Assembly: GCA_945876405.1 (NCBI GenBank)
Contig: CAMCOJ010000035.1
Coordinates: 1-11,539, forward strand
Source: an uncultured Ruminococcus sp.
Lineage (GTDB): Bacteria; Bacillota; Clostridia; Oscillospirales; Ruminococcaceae
DNA: 11,539 bases
Direction: 5' to 3'
Shown: in pieces, positions 1-7,414 of the stretch
Layout of the letters: the number at the start of each line of letters is the position of its first letter
Position numbering within the stretch: position 1 is the stretch's first letter
Notes under the pieces: generated by a model
What the model saw: only the letters and a program-made list of their open reading frames with translations
Databases searched by the model: none
Told to the model about the DNA's origin: nothing
Program-made: the position numbers and the translations under genes

Positions 1-47
1 CTACACAAGGAGTATCGTCGGCAGCGTCAGATGTGTATAAGAGACAG
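1..47 (+). other. Untrimmed Illumina Nextera i5 adapter (artefact)
   Basis: This stretch is library-construction sequence, not genome. Bases 1-6 (CTACAC) match the end of the P5 primer. Bases 7-14 (AAGGAGTA) match the Nextera i5 index known as N507/S507. Bases 15-28 are the Read 1 primer part and 29-47 are the 19-base Tn5 mosaic end (AGATGTGTATAAGAGACAG). The order and junctions are exactly those of a Nextera fragment end, so minus-strand reads ran through a short insert into the adapter and the assembler kept it. The match to known adapter sequence is recalled, but it spans all 47 bases without interruption. Real sequence begins at base 48. Confidence 0.98.
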
Positions 48-475
48 TTGTATGCATAGTAAACGTCACCGTTCTGCTTAGGAATAGAAGCAACTATCAT
101 GACATTTGTCATACCCGGCTGTTCAAGTGTCCTCATCGTTCTTCCGTCATCAAAAAACACACTGAGATTCTCGTAGTTATAGCTTTCAATCATTACAGGA
201 ACATTCTCAGGAAGTCCTGATGACTTTGCAAGTGCTGTTCTGAGTATTTCCTTGGCTGCAAACTGTTCGTCCGCATACACCTCTGCGTCAGTACTGTACG
301 AACCCATATAAACAGCTTCATCAATAACATCGGAAATTTTCATAACAGGCTGTACCGATTCATTTTTGTCTTTTTCGTCATTTTTACTGTGCGGAAAAAT
401 CATAAATATTGCACCTGCAAATACTGCAACAATTATTAAAATCAATACACCTATAGCAATATTTCTTTTAATCAT
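48..475 (-). CDS. Membrane-anchored protein of unknown function, 3' end missing
   Basis: The first 142 codons of a gene whose C-terminal part lies beyond the contig edge. The protein starts MIKRNIAIGVLILIIVAVFAG: a short basic stretch, then one hydrophobic helix (about residues 5-27), then a charged, soluble region. This is the layout of a signal anchor or uncleaved signal peptide with the rest outside the cell. There is no lipobox cysteine. The visible soluble part (about 30-142) contains an acidic linker (SKNDEKDKNES) followed by mixed alpha/beta sequence that I do not recognise. The start is well set: an in-frame stop lies a few codons upstream and GGGGGA sits about 9 bases before the ATG. 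It has its own promoter (557-585) and lies beyond the tex terminator, so it is a separate unit. If read to the contig edge, the frame stays open through the adapter and gains a false tail; the true end is unknown. Confidence 0.8.
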
Positions 476-556
476 CTTCTTCGGTCCCCCGATTCATTAT
501 GTTTTGTTGTTCTTTCTTTTCAGTAACTCATACAAGCTTCTGTTTATTACAATAAA

Positions 557-585
557 ATTATATCACTAATGAAATTCTTTGTCAA
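557..585 (-). promoter_or_regulatory. Consensus sigma-A promoter for the truncated membrane protein
   Basis: On the minus strand the -35 TTGACA (580-585) and -10 TATAAT (557-562) match the consensus completely, with a 17-base spacer. The TG dinucleotide of an extended -10 is also present (TGATATAAT). Transcription should start near 550, giving a leader of about 75 bases before the ATG at 475. No promoter-like sequence of similar quality is nearby. Confidence 0.88.
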
Positions 586-631
586 TTAAAAAACGGTTAC
601 TGTTTTAACAATTTCTTTACCTGAATAAAGG

Positions 632-665
632 AAAAATGCTGCCGGTTATCAGATGTCCGGCAGCA
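632..665 (-). terminator. Rho-independent terminator of the ABC-F/tex operon
   Basis: A perfect 9-base-pair stem, TGCTGCCGG (637-645) with CCGGCAGCA (657-665) and an 11-base loop. On the minus strand it is followed directly by five T (632-636). It lies 13 bases after the tex stop codon, so it ends that operon and insulates the next gene, which has its own promoter. Confidence 0.9.
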
Positions 666-678
666 CTGTAACTCTGTT

Positions 679-2853
679 TTATTTTCTTGCGGCAGATGCC
701 TCATCAAGTCTCATAGTAAGCGAAATTCTCTTCTTCTTTACATCAACACTGAGAACCCTTACCTTAACTATCTCACCCACCTTAACGGCTTCAAGCGGGT
801 GCTTGATATATCTGTTGCATATCTGCGAGATATGAACAAGACCATCCTCATGAACACCGATATCAACGAAAACACCGAAGTCTATTACGTTTCTTACAGT
901 TCCCATAAACTCCATGCCTTCCTTGAGATCACCTATCTCCATGATATCACCGCTTCTCATAAGCGGAGGAGGAAGCTCATCTCTGAGGTCACGTCCCGGT
1001 TTCTGAAGTTCTGAAACAATATCCCTTAGTGTAGGTACACCTATGTCAAGCTTTTTGCTTATGGCAGGAATACCAATCTTCTCAGCAATGCTCTTTATAT
1101 CACCTGACTTGCCCGCGCTGATGTCTGCAAGACTGAAACCGCATTCGCTGATGAGTTTCATCGCTGCATCATAGCTTTCCGGATGAACTGCTGTGTTGTC
1201 AAGCGGATTTTTGCCGTTTCTTACTCTAAGGAATCCAGCACACTGTTCATATGCCTTTTTACCGAGTTTAGGAACCTTGAGAAGTTCTTTTCTGTCAGTA
1301 AATTCACCGTTTTCCTCACGGTATGCAACGATGTTTTTGGCAATGGAAGAGTTAATGCCTGCCACATATGAAAGAAGAGCATGTGATGAAGTATTAAGGT
1401 CAACTCCCACTGAGTTTACACATGATTCAACAACACCGCCGAGAGCTTCATTAAGTCTTGCCTTTGGCATATCGTGCTGATACTGACCGACCCCTATTGC
1501 CTTCGGTTCAATCTTTACAAGTTCAGCAAGCGGATCCTGAAGACGTCTTGCGATGGAAACCGCACTTCTGAGAGAAACATCATAGTCCGGGAATTCTTCT
1601 GCAGCAAGTTTCGAAGCAGAGTAAACTGAAGCACCGGCTTCACTTACAACCATGTAGCTGACCTTCTGGTCTGTTTCCTTGACTATCTCTGCAACTACGG
1701 CTTCCGACTCTCTTGAAGCTGTACCGTTTCCTATCGCTATAGTATTCACCTTCTGTGAAATGATGATTCTCTTAAGCTTCTGCTTTTCCTTCTCTATTCT
1801 CTCAGCCGAACCCATTGAAATATGAACAACGTCGGTATAGAGAACCTTTCCTGTATGGTCAACAACTGCAACCTTGCAGCCTGTTCTGAAACCAGGGTCA
1901 AGACCCAGCGTTACTGTATTTTTAATCGGAGGCTGGAGCAGAAGCTGTCTTAAGTTTTCAGAGAAAACCTTTATAGCCTGTTCAGCTGCATTTTCAGTAA
2001 GTGCTGAACGGATTTCACGTTCGATTGAAGGAAAGATAAGACGCTTGTAGCTGTCATCAGCTGCAGCCTCAACCAGTGAAGCACACGCACTCTGGTTCTT
2101 TACATATCTGTTTGCACACATTGCAGCCGGTGTATCATCCGGAGCAGCTATTGACACCTTAAGGAATTCTTCCTTCTCTCCGCGGTCAAGTGCAAGTATC
2201 CTGTGGTTTGCAGTCTTCGCAACAGGTTCGGAAAAATCATAGTAGTTTTCATAAACGCTTTCAGCATTTTCATCAGAAGCCTTTGAAACGATAACACCGT
2301 TTTTCATAAAATATGCTCTGAGCATTTTTCTGAGTTCAGCATCATCCGAGATATCTTCAGCTATAATATCTGAAGCACCGGCAAGAGCATCTTCGGCTGT
2401 CTCAATGCCTTTTTCAGCATCGATATACTTTGCTGCTTCAGAGTTCGGGTCAGCCCCCCTGTTCTGTTCCATGATAAACACTGCAAGCGGTTCAAGACCC
2501 TTTTCACGTGCTATACCGGCTCTTGTCTTTCTCTTAGGCTTGAACGGACGATAGATATCCTCCGCTTCAACAAGTGTTCGTGCATTGCTTATTGCAAGCT
2601 TAAGTTCATCGGTAAGCTTTCCCTGTTCGTCGATAAGTGCAGTAATCTCTTCCTTTCTCTTTTCGAGATTACGGAGATATGTCATTCTGTCAAAAATCTC
2701 TCTGAGAATCTGATCATCAAGAGAACCTGTTGCTTCCTTTCTGTATCGTGCAACGAACGGAATTGTTTTTCCGTCATCGAAAAGTGCAATTGTGTTGTCA
2801 ATCTGCTCCTGTCTGAGTTTAAACTCTTCAGCCAGTACCTTGTTAATATCCAT
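679..2853 (-). CDS. tex: Tex-family RNA-binding transcription accessory protein
   Basis: Tex (YhgF/YdcI family) is a cytoplasmic nucleic-acid-binding protein linked in other bacteria to transcription and RNA turnover; its precise role is still debated. The 724 residues match the usual Firmicutes length. Seen in order: the Tex N-terminal helical region (about 1-200, with FVARYRKEATGSLDD and the YRPFKPKRKTRAGIAREKGL stretch typical of the family), the RNase H-like YqgF domain starting at LGLDPGFRTGCKVAVVD (about 316), helix-hairpin-helix repeats (about 492-545, VAYREENGEFTDRKELLKVPKLG), and a C-terminal S1 domain (about 646-716, GTVRNVIDFGVFVDIGVHEDGLVHIS). The start is backed by AAGGAGG nine bases upstream; another ATG in between is out of frame. 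It begins 14 bases after the stop of the ABC-F gene, with the ribosome binding site overlapping that stop codon, so the two are cotranscribed and perhaps translationally coupled. Confidence 0.97.
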   Translation of the reverse strand: MDINKVLAEEFKLRQEQIDNTIALFDDGKTIPFVARYRKEATGSLDDQILREIFDRMTYLRNLEKRKEEITALIDEQGKLTDELKLAISNARTLVEAEDIYRPFKPKRKTRAGIAREKGLEPLAVFIMEQNRGADPNSEAAKYIDAEKGIETAEDALAGASDIIAEDISDDAELRKMLRAYFMKNGVIVSKASDENAESVYENYYDFSEPVAKTANHRILALDRGEKEEFLKVSIAAPDDTPAAMCANRYVKNQSACASLVEAAADDSYKRLIFPSIEREIRSALTENAAEQAIKVFSENLRQLLLQPPIKNTVTLGLDPGFRTGCKVAVVDHTGKVLYTDVVHISMGSAERIEKEKQKLKRIIISQKVNTIAIGNGTASRESEAVVAEIVKETDQKVSYMVVSEAGASVYSASKLAAEEFPDYDVSLRSAVSIARRLQDPLAELVKIEPKAIGVGQYQHDMPKARLNEALGGVVESCVNSVGVDLNTSSHALLSYVAGINSSIAKNIVAYREENGEFTDRKELLKVPKLGKKAYEQCAGFLRVRNGKNPLDNTAVHPESYDAAMKLISECGFSLADISAGKSGDIKSIAEKIGIPAISKKLDIGVPTLRDIVSELQKPGRDLRDELPPPLMRSGDIMEIGDLKEGMEFMGTVRNVIDFGVFVDIGVHEDGLVHISQICNRYIKHPLEAVKVGEIVKVRVLSVDVKKKRISLTMRLDEASAARK

Positions 2854-2862
2854 ATATCATTT

Positions 2863-2867
2863 CCTCC
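2863..2867 (-). promoter_or_regulatory. Ribosome binding site of tex, touching the ABC-F stop codon
   Basis: GGAGG, within TAAGGAGGAA on the minus strand, where TAA is the stop codon of the upstream ABC-F gene. Spacing to the tex ATG is nine bases. Such an arrangement fits ribosomes passing directly from one gene to the next. Confidence 0.85.
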
Positions 2868-4808
2868 TTAAAGTGATTCAGAAAGTTCAGCCCATTCGTC
2901 AAAGAGCTGGTTTGAAAGTTCCTTTATTTCGTTTATGCGTGTGCATTTTTCATTCATAAGACTGTAGTCCGAAATAACCTTCTCATCAGTAAGTTCAGCT
3001 TCAAGTCTGTCCTGTTCGTCCTGAAGCTCATTCATCTGCTTCTCTATATCACGGATACGCTGTCTGTTATTAGCGTCAAGATTGCGCTGTTCCTTTGTTT
3101 TAAAGGCTTTTTTCTTCTTTTCGGCATACTGTACTCTGAGCTCCTCCTGCTTTGCTGCATCGGCCGCTTCGGCGGCAGCCTGCTCACGCTGAGTCTTAAT
3201 CTTCATATAGTCATCAAAACCGCCGTTGAAACTCTCCGTACCCTCTGCGGTAATCTCAAGAATACGTGTGGAAATTCTGTTGAGAAGATATCTGTCATGC
3301 GAAACATATATTATGGTGCCTTCAAATCTCTCCAGTGCATCTTCGAGAACTTCCTTGGTCTGAAGGTCAAGATGGTTGGTCGGTTCGTCGAGGATAAGAA
3401 CATTTCCGTGTTCCATCATCATTATTGCAAAACAGAGCTTGCAGCGCTCGCCGCCGCTTACTACTCCCGCCTGCTTGAAGACATTTTCACCGACAAGCCG
3501 TACCTTTCCGAGAAGGTTTCGTACTTCAAGATCTGACAGAAGAGGGTATCTGCTGTGTATTTCCTCGAAAACAGTATTGGATCTGTTGATATTGGCCGCT
3601 TCCTGATCAAAGTAGGATATACGGACATTGGCCGCCCAGATTACCTTACCCTTATGCGGAAGTTTTTCCTGAATAACCTTAAGAAGAGTTGACTTTCCGA
3701 TACCGTTGTCTCCGATAACCGCAAGCTTTTCACCGCGGCGCACCTCAAATGAGAGGCTGTCCACAAGAGTTCTTCTGTCATCACCGAATCCCACGGAAAC
3801 GTCGATGTCCTTTACTTTAAGCACTTCCTGCGGAGGATCCTGAGCAAATGTGAATTCAAGCTTTGCTGCCTTGTGATATGTGTTCGGTTTTTCAATTCTC
3901 TCCATCTTGTCAAGGGCTTTTATCCTGCTCTTTGCACTCTTTGAAGTTGAGGCACGGACAAGGTTTCTCGCAACATAGTCCTCCATCTTTGCAATTTCCT
4001 TCTGCTGAAGGTCGTATTCCTTCTGCTGTCTGGTCACTGCCTCTTCCTTAAGTCTTGTAAATGCTGTATAGTTGCCCTTGTATCTTGTAAGGACTGTATT
4101 TTCAATTTCACATATGGAAGTTACGGTTTTGTCAAGAAAATATCTGTCATGGGATACAATAAGCAGAGCTCCCCTGTAATCCTTAAGATAATCCTCAAGC
4201 CACATAACCGTTCTGAAGTCGAGGTGGTTCGTCGGTTCGTCAAGGATGAGTATGTTAGGATTTTCAAGAAGAAGCTTTGCTATGGCAAGTCTGGTTTTTT
4301 CGCCTCCTGAAAAGCTTGAGATAACTCTGTCAAACATATCCTCGGAAAAACCCATACCGTTGAGTATGGTTTTTATCTTTACCTTTATGATATATCCGTC
4401 ATTTGACTCATAGTAGGCTGATATTCGTGAATACTCTTCAGAAAAGGCTTCATAGTTGTCCGAGCTTTCCGCCATGAGTTTTTCCAGTTCCTTCATCCGC
4501 TCTGAAATACTTATGAGTTCGGAAAATACACTTTTCATCTCTTCGATAACTGTATTTTCATTATCAAGAGCACCCATCTGTTCAAGATAGCCGATACTTG
4601 TTTTTGAAGCAATGGAAATGATCCCATCCTCTTCAGTAAATCTGTCCGGCTCTTCTTTGCCTGTAATGAGACGAAGAAGAGTGGTCTTTCCGCATCCGTT
4701 AATACCGATAAGTCCGATACGGTCACCTTCATTTACAGTAAGATTAACATTCTTTAGTATCTGGTTTCCATTATAAAATTTATTTACACTGGTCATGCTT
4801 AAAAGCAT
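2868..4808 (-). CDS. ABC-F family ATPase, YdiF/Uup-like ribosome-associated factor
   Basis: A soluble 646-residue protein with two fused ATP-binding cassettes and no membrane segments, hence an ABC-F factor acting on the ribosome rather than a transporter. Cassette 1: Walker A GINGCGKTT (35-43), signature SFSGGE (165-170), Walker B ILDEPTNHLD (about 188-197), H-loop SHD (219-221). Cassette 2: Walker A GDNGIGKST (366-374), signature VSGGE (450-454), Walker B LILDEPTNHLD (471-481), SHD (503-505). The charged linker between them (about 250-310, with VARNLVRASTSKSAKSRIKALDKMERIEKP) is the P-site tRNA interaction motif and is of the B. subtilis YdiF type. Residues 545-646 form a charged coiled-coil tail as in Uup/YdiF. 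All catalytic residues are intact. The ATG at 4808 has GGTGA about six bases upstream, while Met5 has no good site. A housekeeping translation role is more likely than antibiotic resistance, but sequence alone does not exclude resistance. Confidence 0.95.
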   Translation of the reverse strand: MLLSMTSVNKFYNGNQILKNVNLTVNEGDRIGLIGINGCGKTTLLRLITGKEEPDRFTEEDGIISIASKTSIGYLEQMGALDNENTVIEEMKSVFSELISISERMKELEKLMAESSDNYEAFSEEYSRISAYYESNDGYIIKVKIKTILNGMGFSEDMFDRVISSFSGGEKTRLAIAKLLLENPNILILDEPTNHLDFRTVMWLEDYLKDYRGALLIVSHDRYFLDKTVTSICEIENTVLTRYKGNYTAFTRLKEEAVTRQQKEYDLQQKEIAKMEDYVARNLVRASTSKSAKSRIKALDKMERIEKPNTYHKAAKLEFTFAQDPPQEVLKVKDIDVSVGFGDDRRTLVDSLSFEVRRGEKLAVIGDNGIGKSTLLKVIQEKLPHKGKVIWAANVRISYFDQEAANINRSNTVFEEIHSRYPLLSDLEVRNLLGKVRLVGENVFKQAGVVSGGERCKLCFAIMMMEHGNVLILDEPTNHLDLQTKEVLEDALERFEGTIIYVSHDRYLLNRISTRILEITAEGTESFNGGFDDYMKIKTQREQAAAEAADAAKQEELRVQYAEKKKKAFKTKEQRNLDANNRQRIRDIEKQMNELQDEQDRLEAELTDEKVISDYSLMNEKCTRINEIKELSNQLFDEWAELSESL

Positions 4809-4855
4809 TTATTATCACCATTTTCCGTATTTATTGAATTTAAACGAGCAAATTA

Positions 4856-4884
4856 ATTTTACCACAAAATAAGTTTCAATGCAA
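4856..4884 (-). promoter_or_regulatory. Likely extended -10 promoter of the ABC-F/tex operon
   Basis: Minus-strand -10 TAAAAT (4856-4861) is preceded by TGG, giving an extended -10 (TGGTAAAAT). The best -35 candidate is the weak TTGCAT (4879-4884), 17 bases away. Transcription would start near 4849, leaving a leader of about 40 bases. No better promoter is visible between the divergent genes on this strand. Confidence 0.6.
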
Positions 4885-4920
4885 GTTTGACATTTTATTT
4901 TTTCTGTTTCCGCAAAATCC

Positions 4921-4949
4921 TTGAAAAAAATCGAAATTTATGATATAAT
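4921..4949 (+). promoter_or_regulatory. Sigma-A promoter of the small coiled-coil gene
   Basis: The -35 TTGAAA (4921-4926) and -10 TATAAT (4944-4949) are separated by 17 bases, with an extended -10 TGA directly before the -10. The start of transcription should be near 4957, about 33 bases before the ATG. It diverges from the ABC-F promoter, and the two -35 boxes lie about 36 bases apart. Confidence 0.85.
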
Positions 4950-4989
4950 TTAGATAACGTACACTTTTTTTACTAACGGAGGAATAAAA

Positions 4990-5391
4990 ATGTTCAAAAA
5001 ATCATTATCTGAAGAAGAAATAAAAAGCCTTATCGACCAGAGTCTTGAGGAAAAGATTAAGAGCCAGAAAGAAGAGATAGAAGAACTTCGCAGGATGGTA
5101 AAGAACCAGTCAGGTGAGATATACAAACTCAGAAAACAGGTCAGCGAACAGCCTGCAGGTGAAAGCTACACATTAAACCTTGAGGATATAGAGGCACTGT
5201 CAAAGAAAATCTCACAGGAAATTCTTTCAGAACCTGAAGAGGAAACAATGAAGCGTGCAAAGCCTTTCTGCAACGAAAACGGCGAGATGACAAACTCACT
5301 CTCAAGAATGGGCTACATACTCAGCGAATGCACAAACTTCACAAAGAACTACGTATCAAAGATGCTCACCTCACTCTTCGTAAAAAAATAA
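4990..5391 (+). CDS. Small charged coiled-coil protein of unknown function
   Basis: I do not recognise a family. The 133-residue protein has no signal peptide and no membrane helix, so it is probably cytoplasmic. It is rich in Glu and Lys. Residues 8-52 read as a continuous helix with heptad spacing (EEKIKSQKEEIEELRRMVK), suggesting a coiled coil and self-association. Residues 60-82 (NLEDIEALSKKISQEILSE) form a second likely helix. The C-terminal third (about 100-133, SRMGYILSECTNFTKNYVSKML) looks like an amphipathic helix. The gene is well supported: a consensus promoter, GGAGG (4978-4982) seven bases before the ATG, and a terminator 15 bases after the stop. It is the only plus-strand gene here and stands alone, so its neighbours give no functional clue. 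It could be a structural or scaffold protein; that is a guess. Confidence 0.85.
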   Translation: MFKKSLSEEEIKSLIDQSLEEKIKSQKEEIEELRRMVKNQSGEIYKLRKQVSEQPAGESYTLNLEDIEALSKKISQEILSEPEEETMKRAKPFCNENGEMTNSLSRMGYILSECTNFTKNYVSKMLTSLFVKK

Positions 5392-5405
5392 AATCCGCAT
5401 AAATA

Positions 5406-5440
5406 AAAGCCATGCTTTTTTTGAAGAAAAGCATGGCTTT
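5406..5440. terminator. Bidirectional terminator between convergent genes
   Basis: A perfect 14-base-pair stem, AAAGCCATGCTTTT (5406-5419) with AAAAGCATGGCTTT (5427-5440) and a 7-base loop. On the plus strand it is followed by ATTTTT and ends the coiled-coil gene. On the minus strand it lies just beyond the lectin gene's stop codon, and the TTT at the end of its stem runs into TATTTATG. It serves both converging genes. Confidence 0.92.
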
Positions 5441-5444
5441 ATTT

Positions 5445-6557
5445 TTAGCTTATTTCAATCTCCCAGAGCTGAGAGTCTTTACCTGTGTACTTTGAAAGAT
5501 ATACATTTCCGGCGGAGTCAGATTTTTTCCCTTCTGCACTTCCCTCTGATGTTCCCACTACTGTAAGTGCAACATCAGGATTTTTGGCTGAAAGGATTTT
5601 ATACTTTCCGTTGCCTGCAGACTGTATTTTCCAGATCTGAGCCTCCGGGTCAACTGCATCATAAAGCTGAACATTGCAGCCTTCGGCTATATTTTCTCCG
5701 TCCTTTACAATATCAACTACCATCGGCTTGTCAGAACTGCATATATACAGTCTGTAACTTCCGGAATTGTAGTATGGCATTGCTCTGAAAAGCTGTGATT
5801 CGCTGTCGCATTTTTCTGTCTGGATTATGTTTGAATTGTTTTCAGTTCCGGTTGAAGCAAGACATTTACCGCTTGAAACATTTTTCATTCTGAGAATCTT
5901 TCCTGCAAATATATCTTCCGAAGGAGCTGTAACAACCGGTTTTTTGCCTCCTGTAAGTTTGCTGTATGAAACCCATCCTGTATTTTCCAGCTGAACTCCG
6001 TATGGCTGAGAAGACGTTTCTGAAATAATCTGTACTACTTTGAAAATACCCGAAACATTAACTACTTTTCCGTTCCCGCTTGCAGTAAAATGAACTTCGC
6101 CGCTGTAAGAAACATAATCTCCCACTTTTACGTCACCCGATGAAACGGAAGTAGTCACTTCAGTAACCTGCGTCTGCGGAACAGTGGTTACTGCAGGAGC
6201 CTGTTCGGTCACTGAAACTGTAACCTCAGGTTTGTTAGTTGTTACAGCCGTTTCAGTCACCTGCGGATTCTTCTGTGAACCATCAAGTATACGCTGCTTA
6301 AGTCTTGCAGAATCCATGATGTTCACAACACCGTCATTGTTAATATCAAGTTTTTTCTTAAATTCATCACTGAGGTCTATATTCCCTGAAATATAATTTT
6401 TCACAAAAACATAGTCAATGATGTTCTGCTGATACTCGTCAACACTGTCATTAAGCACATCTTCGCCCGAAAGTGCCGAGAGTTTCCCGGTTCCGGCTGC
6501 TGAAACAGCTATAAGAAATGCTGCGGTCGCAGAAACTATTTTTCCCTTTTTCTTCAT
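5445..6557 (-). CDS. Secreted dockerin-like / SH3-like / ricin-type lectin protein
   Basis: A 370-residue exported protein. A Sec signal peptide is clear (MKKKGKIVSATAAFLIAVSAAG, with cleavage likely around residues 28-30). Next comes a dockerin-like module (about 43-92) ending in one good calcium loop and helix, DINNDGVVNIMDSARLKQRIL (residues 71-91). The first repeat, NIIDYVFVKNYISG, has lost the Asp/Asn loop. Residues 96-142 are a Thr/Val/Pro linker. Residues 143-203 resemble a bacterial SH3-like fold (VKVGDYVSYSG to NTGWVSYSKL). Residues about 218-369 are a ricin-B type beta-trefoil with three repeats ending QLF (255-257), QIW (307-309) and QLW (363-365), matching the family's QxW pattern. 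No enzyme domain is present, so carbohydrate or cell-wall binding is the likely job. It is the last gene of the acetyltransferase/peptidase operon, 25 bases after the peptidase; its ribosome site (GAGAG, about eight bases upstream) is weak. Confidence 0.85.
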   Translation of the reverse strand: MKKKGKIVSATAAFLIAVSAAGTGKLSALSGEDVLNDSVDEYQQNIIDYVFVKNYISGNIDLSDEFKKKLDINNDGVVNIMDSARLKQRILDGSQKNPQVTETAVTTNKPEVTVSVTEQAPAVTTVPQTQVTEVTTSVSSGDVKVGDYVSYSGEVHFTASGNGKVVNVSGIFKVVQIISETSSQPYGVQLENTGWVSYSKLTGGKKPVVTAPSEDIFAGKILRMKNVSSGKCLASTGTENNSNIIQTEKCDSESQLFRAMPYYNSGSYRLYICSSDKPMVVDIVKDGENIAEGCNVQLYDAVDPEAQIWKIQSAGNGKYKILSAKNPDVALTVVGTSEGSAEGKKSDSAGNVYLSKYTGKDSQLWEIEIS

Positions 6558-6582
6558 AACACAATCTCTCTTTTCTCTTTTT

Positions 6583-7398
6583 TTATTTTTTTATAATAGC
6601 AGCGGCATTTTTGCCAAGCTGATCATACCTTTCACGTACAGCTTCGAGGTTGAGCTGTATAACACCGTTTATCGGGTCGTGTATTCTTACTGTATTTTCA
6701 TCTTTACTGTAACCTGTCAGAACAGTACAGTGTTCATTGGTAGGCCATGTTACTTCTTCATTATCCAGTGTTATCCATTTCAGATTATATTCAGGAGCAG
6801 CAAGTCCTATTGTTGACCACATAATAACAGGTACATCGTGGTCAATAAACTCAAAAAGTTCATCAAATTCCTTGCCTGTAAGGTCAACCGGATACATATC
6901 TGATTCCTGGTCCTCAAGATATTTTTTGGCAGCTGAAACAAGACAAGGTGCAAAGCATCCGAAGGACTCATCATCTTCAGGATTTCCGGCAAAAACATAT
7001 CTGTAGTCAGGTCCGAGAAGTCTGTCTTCAGAATCAGTATCAAGATCCTGCTTTTCAAGATAATCCCTTGCGATATCAAGCTTATCCGCATCAAATCCAA
7101 GATGATTGAGCACCATGGTAAGTGAAGTTACCTCACACCCTGTCGGAAGTTCAGGCATCTGTTTTATAAGGTTAAAGTTTTCTATAATATGCATACGACT
7201 TTCGGTTTTTTCTTCCATGAAAAAATTGTCTTCCGAAACATTCTGCTTTCGCTCAACTTCATTTGCAGTTTTTACAGTATCAACCGCATTTGCAGATGAA
7301 CTTACAAAGTAGCCTATGAGAAGGCCCGCCGCAAGTGATACAACCGATGCTGCAGCTGTTACTTTTAACTGTATACCCATTTTTTTAATCCACCCCAT
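6583..7398 (-). CDS. Exported C39-like cysteine peptidase (Peptidase_C39_2 type)
   Basis: A 271-residue protein with a basic start and a hydrophobic segment (about residues 12-32), then a linker to about 80 and a papain-like domain of the C39_2 family (about 80-270). The catalytic Cys88 sits in the family motif LPTGCEVTSLTMVLNHLGF. His223 lies in NEHCTVLTGY, and Asp241 in RIHDPINGV would be the third residue. No ABC transporter is fused or adjacent, so it is not a bacteriocin-leader-cleaving exporter. Its substrate cannot be told; extracellular peptide or cell-wall protein is plausible. The stretch ending FVSSSANAVD could also be a signal peptidase site, so anchored and secreted forms are both possible. 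The start is uncertain: the ATG at 7398 has GGAA upstream, while Met7 (7380) has GGTGG at good spacing. It lies 16 bases after the acetyltransferase and 25 before the lectin gene. Confidence 0.85.
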   Translation of the reverse strand: MGWIKKMGIQLKVTAAASVVSLAAGLLIGYFVSSSANAVDTVKTANEVERKQNVSEDNFFMEEKTESRMHIIENFNLIKQMPELPTGCEVTSLTMVLNHLGFDADKLDIARDYLEKQDLDTDSEDRLLGPDYRYVFAGNPEDDESFGCFAPCLVSAAKKYLEDQESDMYPVDLTGKEFDELFEFIDHDVPVIMWSTIGLAAPEYNLKWITLDNEEVTWPTNEHCTVLTGYSKDENTVRIHDPINGVIQLNLEAVRERYDQLGKNAAAIIKK

Positions 7399-7414
7399 AA
7401 GGAATTTTTCCGTT

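Noticed and set aside
29..47. Tn5 mosaic end as evidence of a natural transposon
   Set aside because: It is the engineered 19-base mosaic end joined to Illumina Read 1 and index sequence, so it comes from library preparation.
473..502. Nine-codon upstream frame (MNRGTEEDD) overlapping the start of the truncated gene
   Set aside because: It has no ribosome site of its own, and the GGGGGA inside it serves the ATG at 475.
366..569. Plus-strand open frame encoding a hydrophobic 67-residue peptide
   Set aside because: It overlaps the minus-strand membrane protein gene and its consensus promoter, and its hydrophobicity comes from the complement of AT-rich sequence. No ribosome site was seen.
1183..4051. 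Several plus-strand open frames of 60 to 95 codons across the tex and ABC-F region
   Set aside because: All lie opposite well supported genes with complete family motifs, and none has a promoter or ribosome site.
2868..4808. The two-cassette ATPase as a drug exporter or clear antibiotic-resistance gene
   Set aside because: It has no membrane segments, carries the ABC-F linker, and resembles housekeeping YdiF-type proteins. Resistance cannot be excluded but nothing supports it.
4796..4809. Near-palindrome ATGCTTTTAAGCAT at the ABC-F start codon
   Set aside because: Six-base arms with a two-base centre are too small and too tight for a useful hairpin, and such sequences are expected by chance.
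6583..7398. C39 peptidase as part of a bacteriocin maturation and export system
   Set aside because: Bacteriocin C39 domains are fused to ABC transporters. None is present here, there is no double-glycine leader peptide gene nearby, and the motif pattern is that of the stand-alone C39_2 group.
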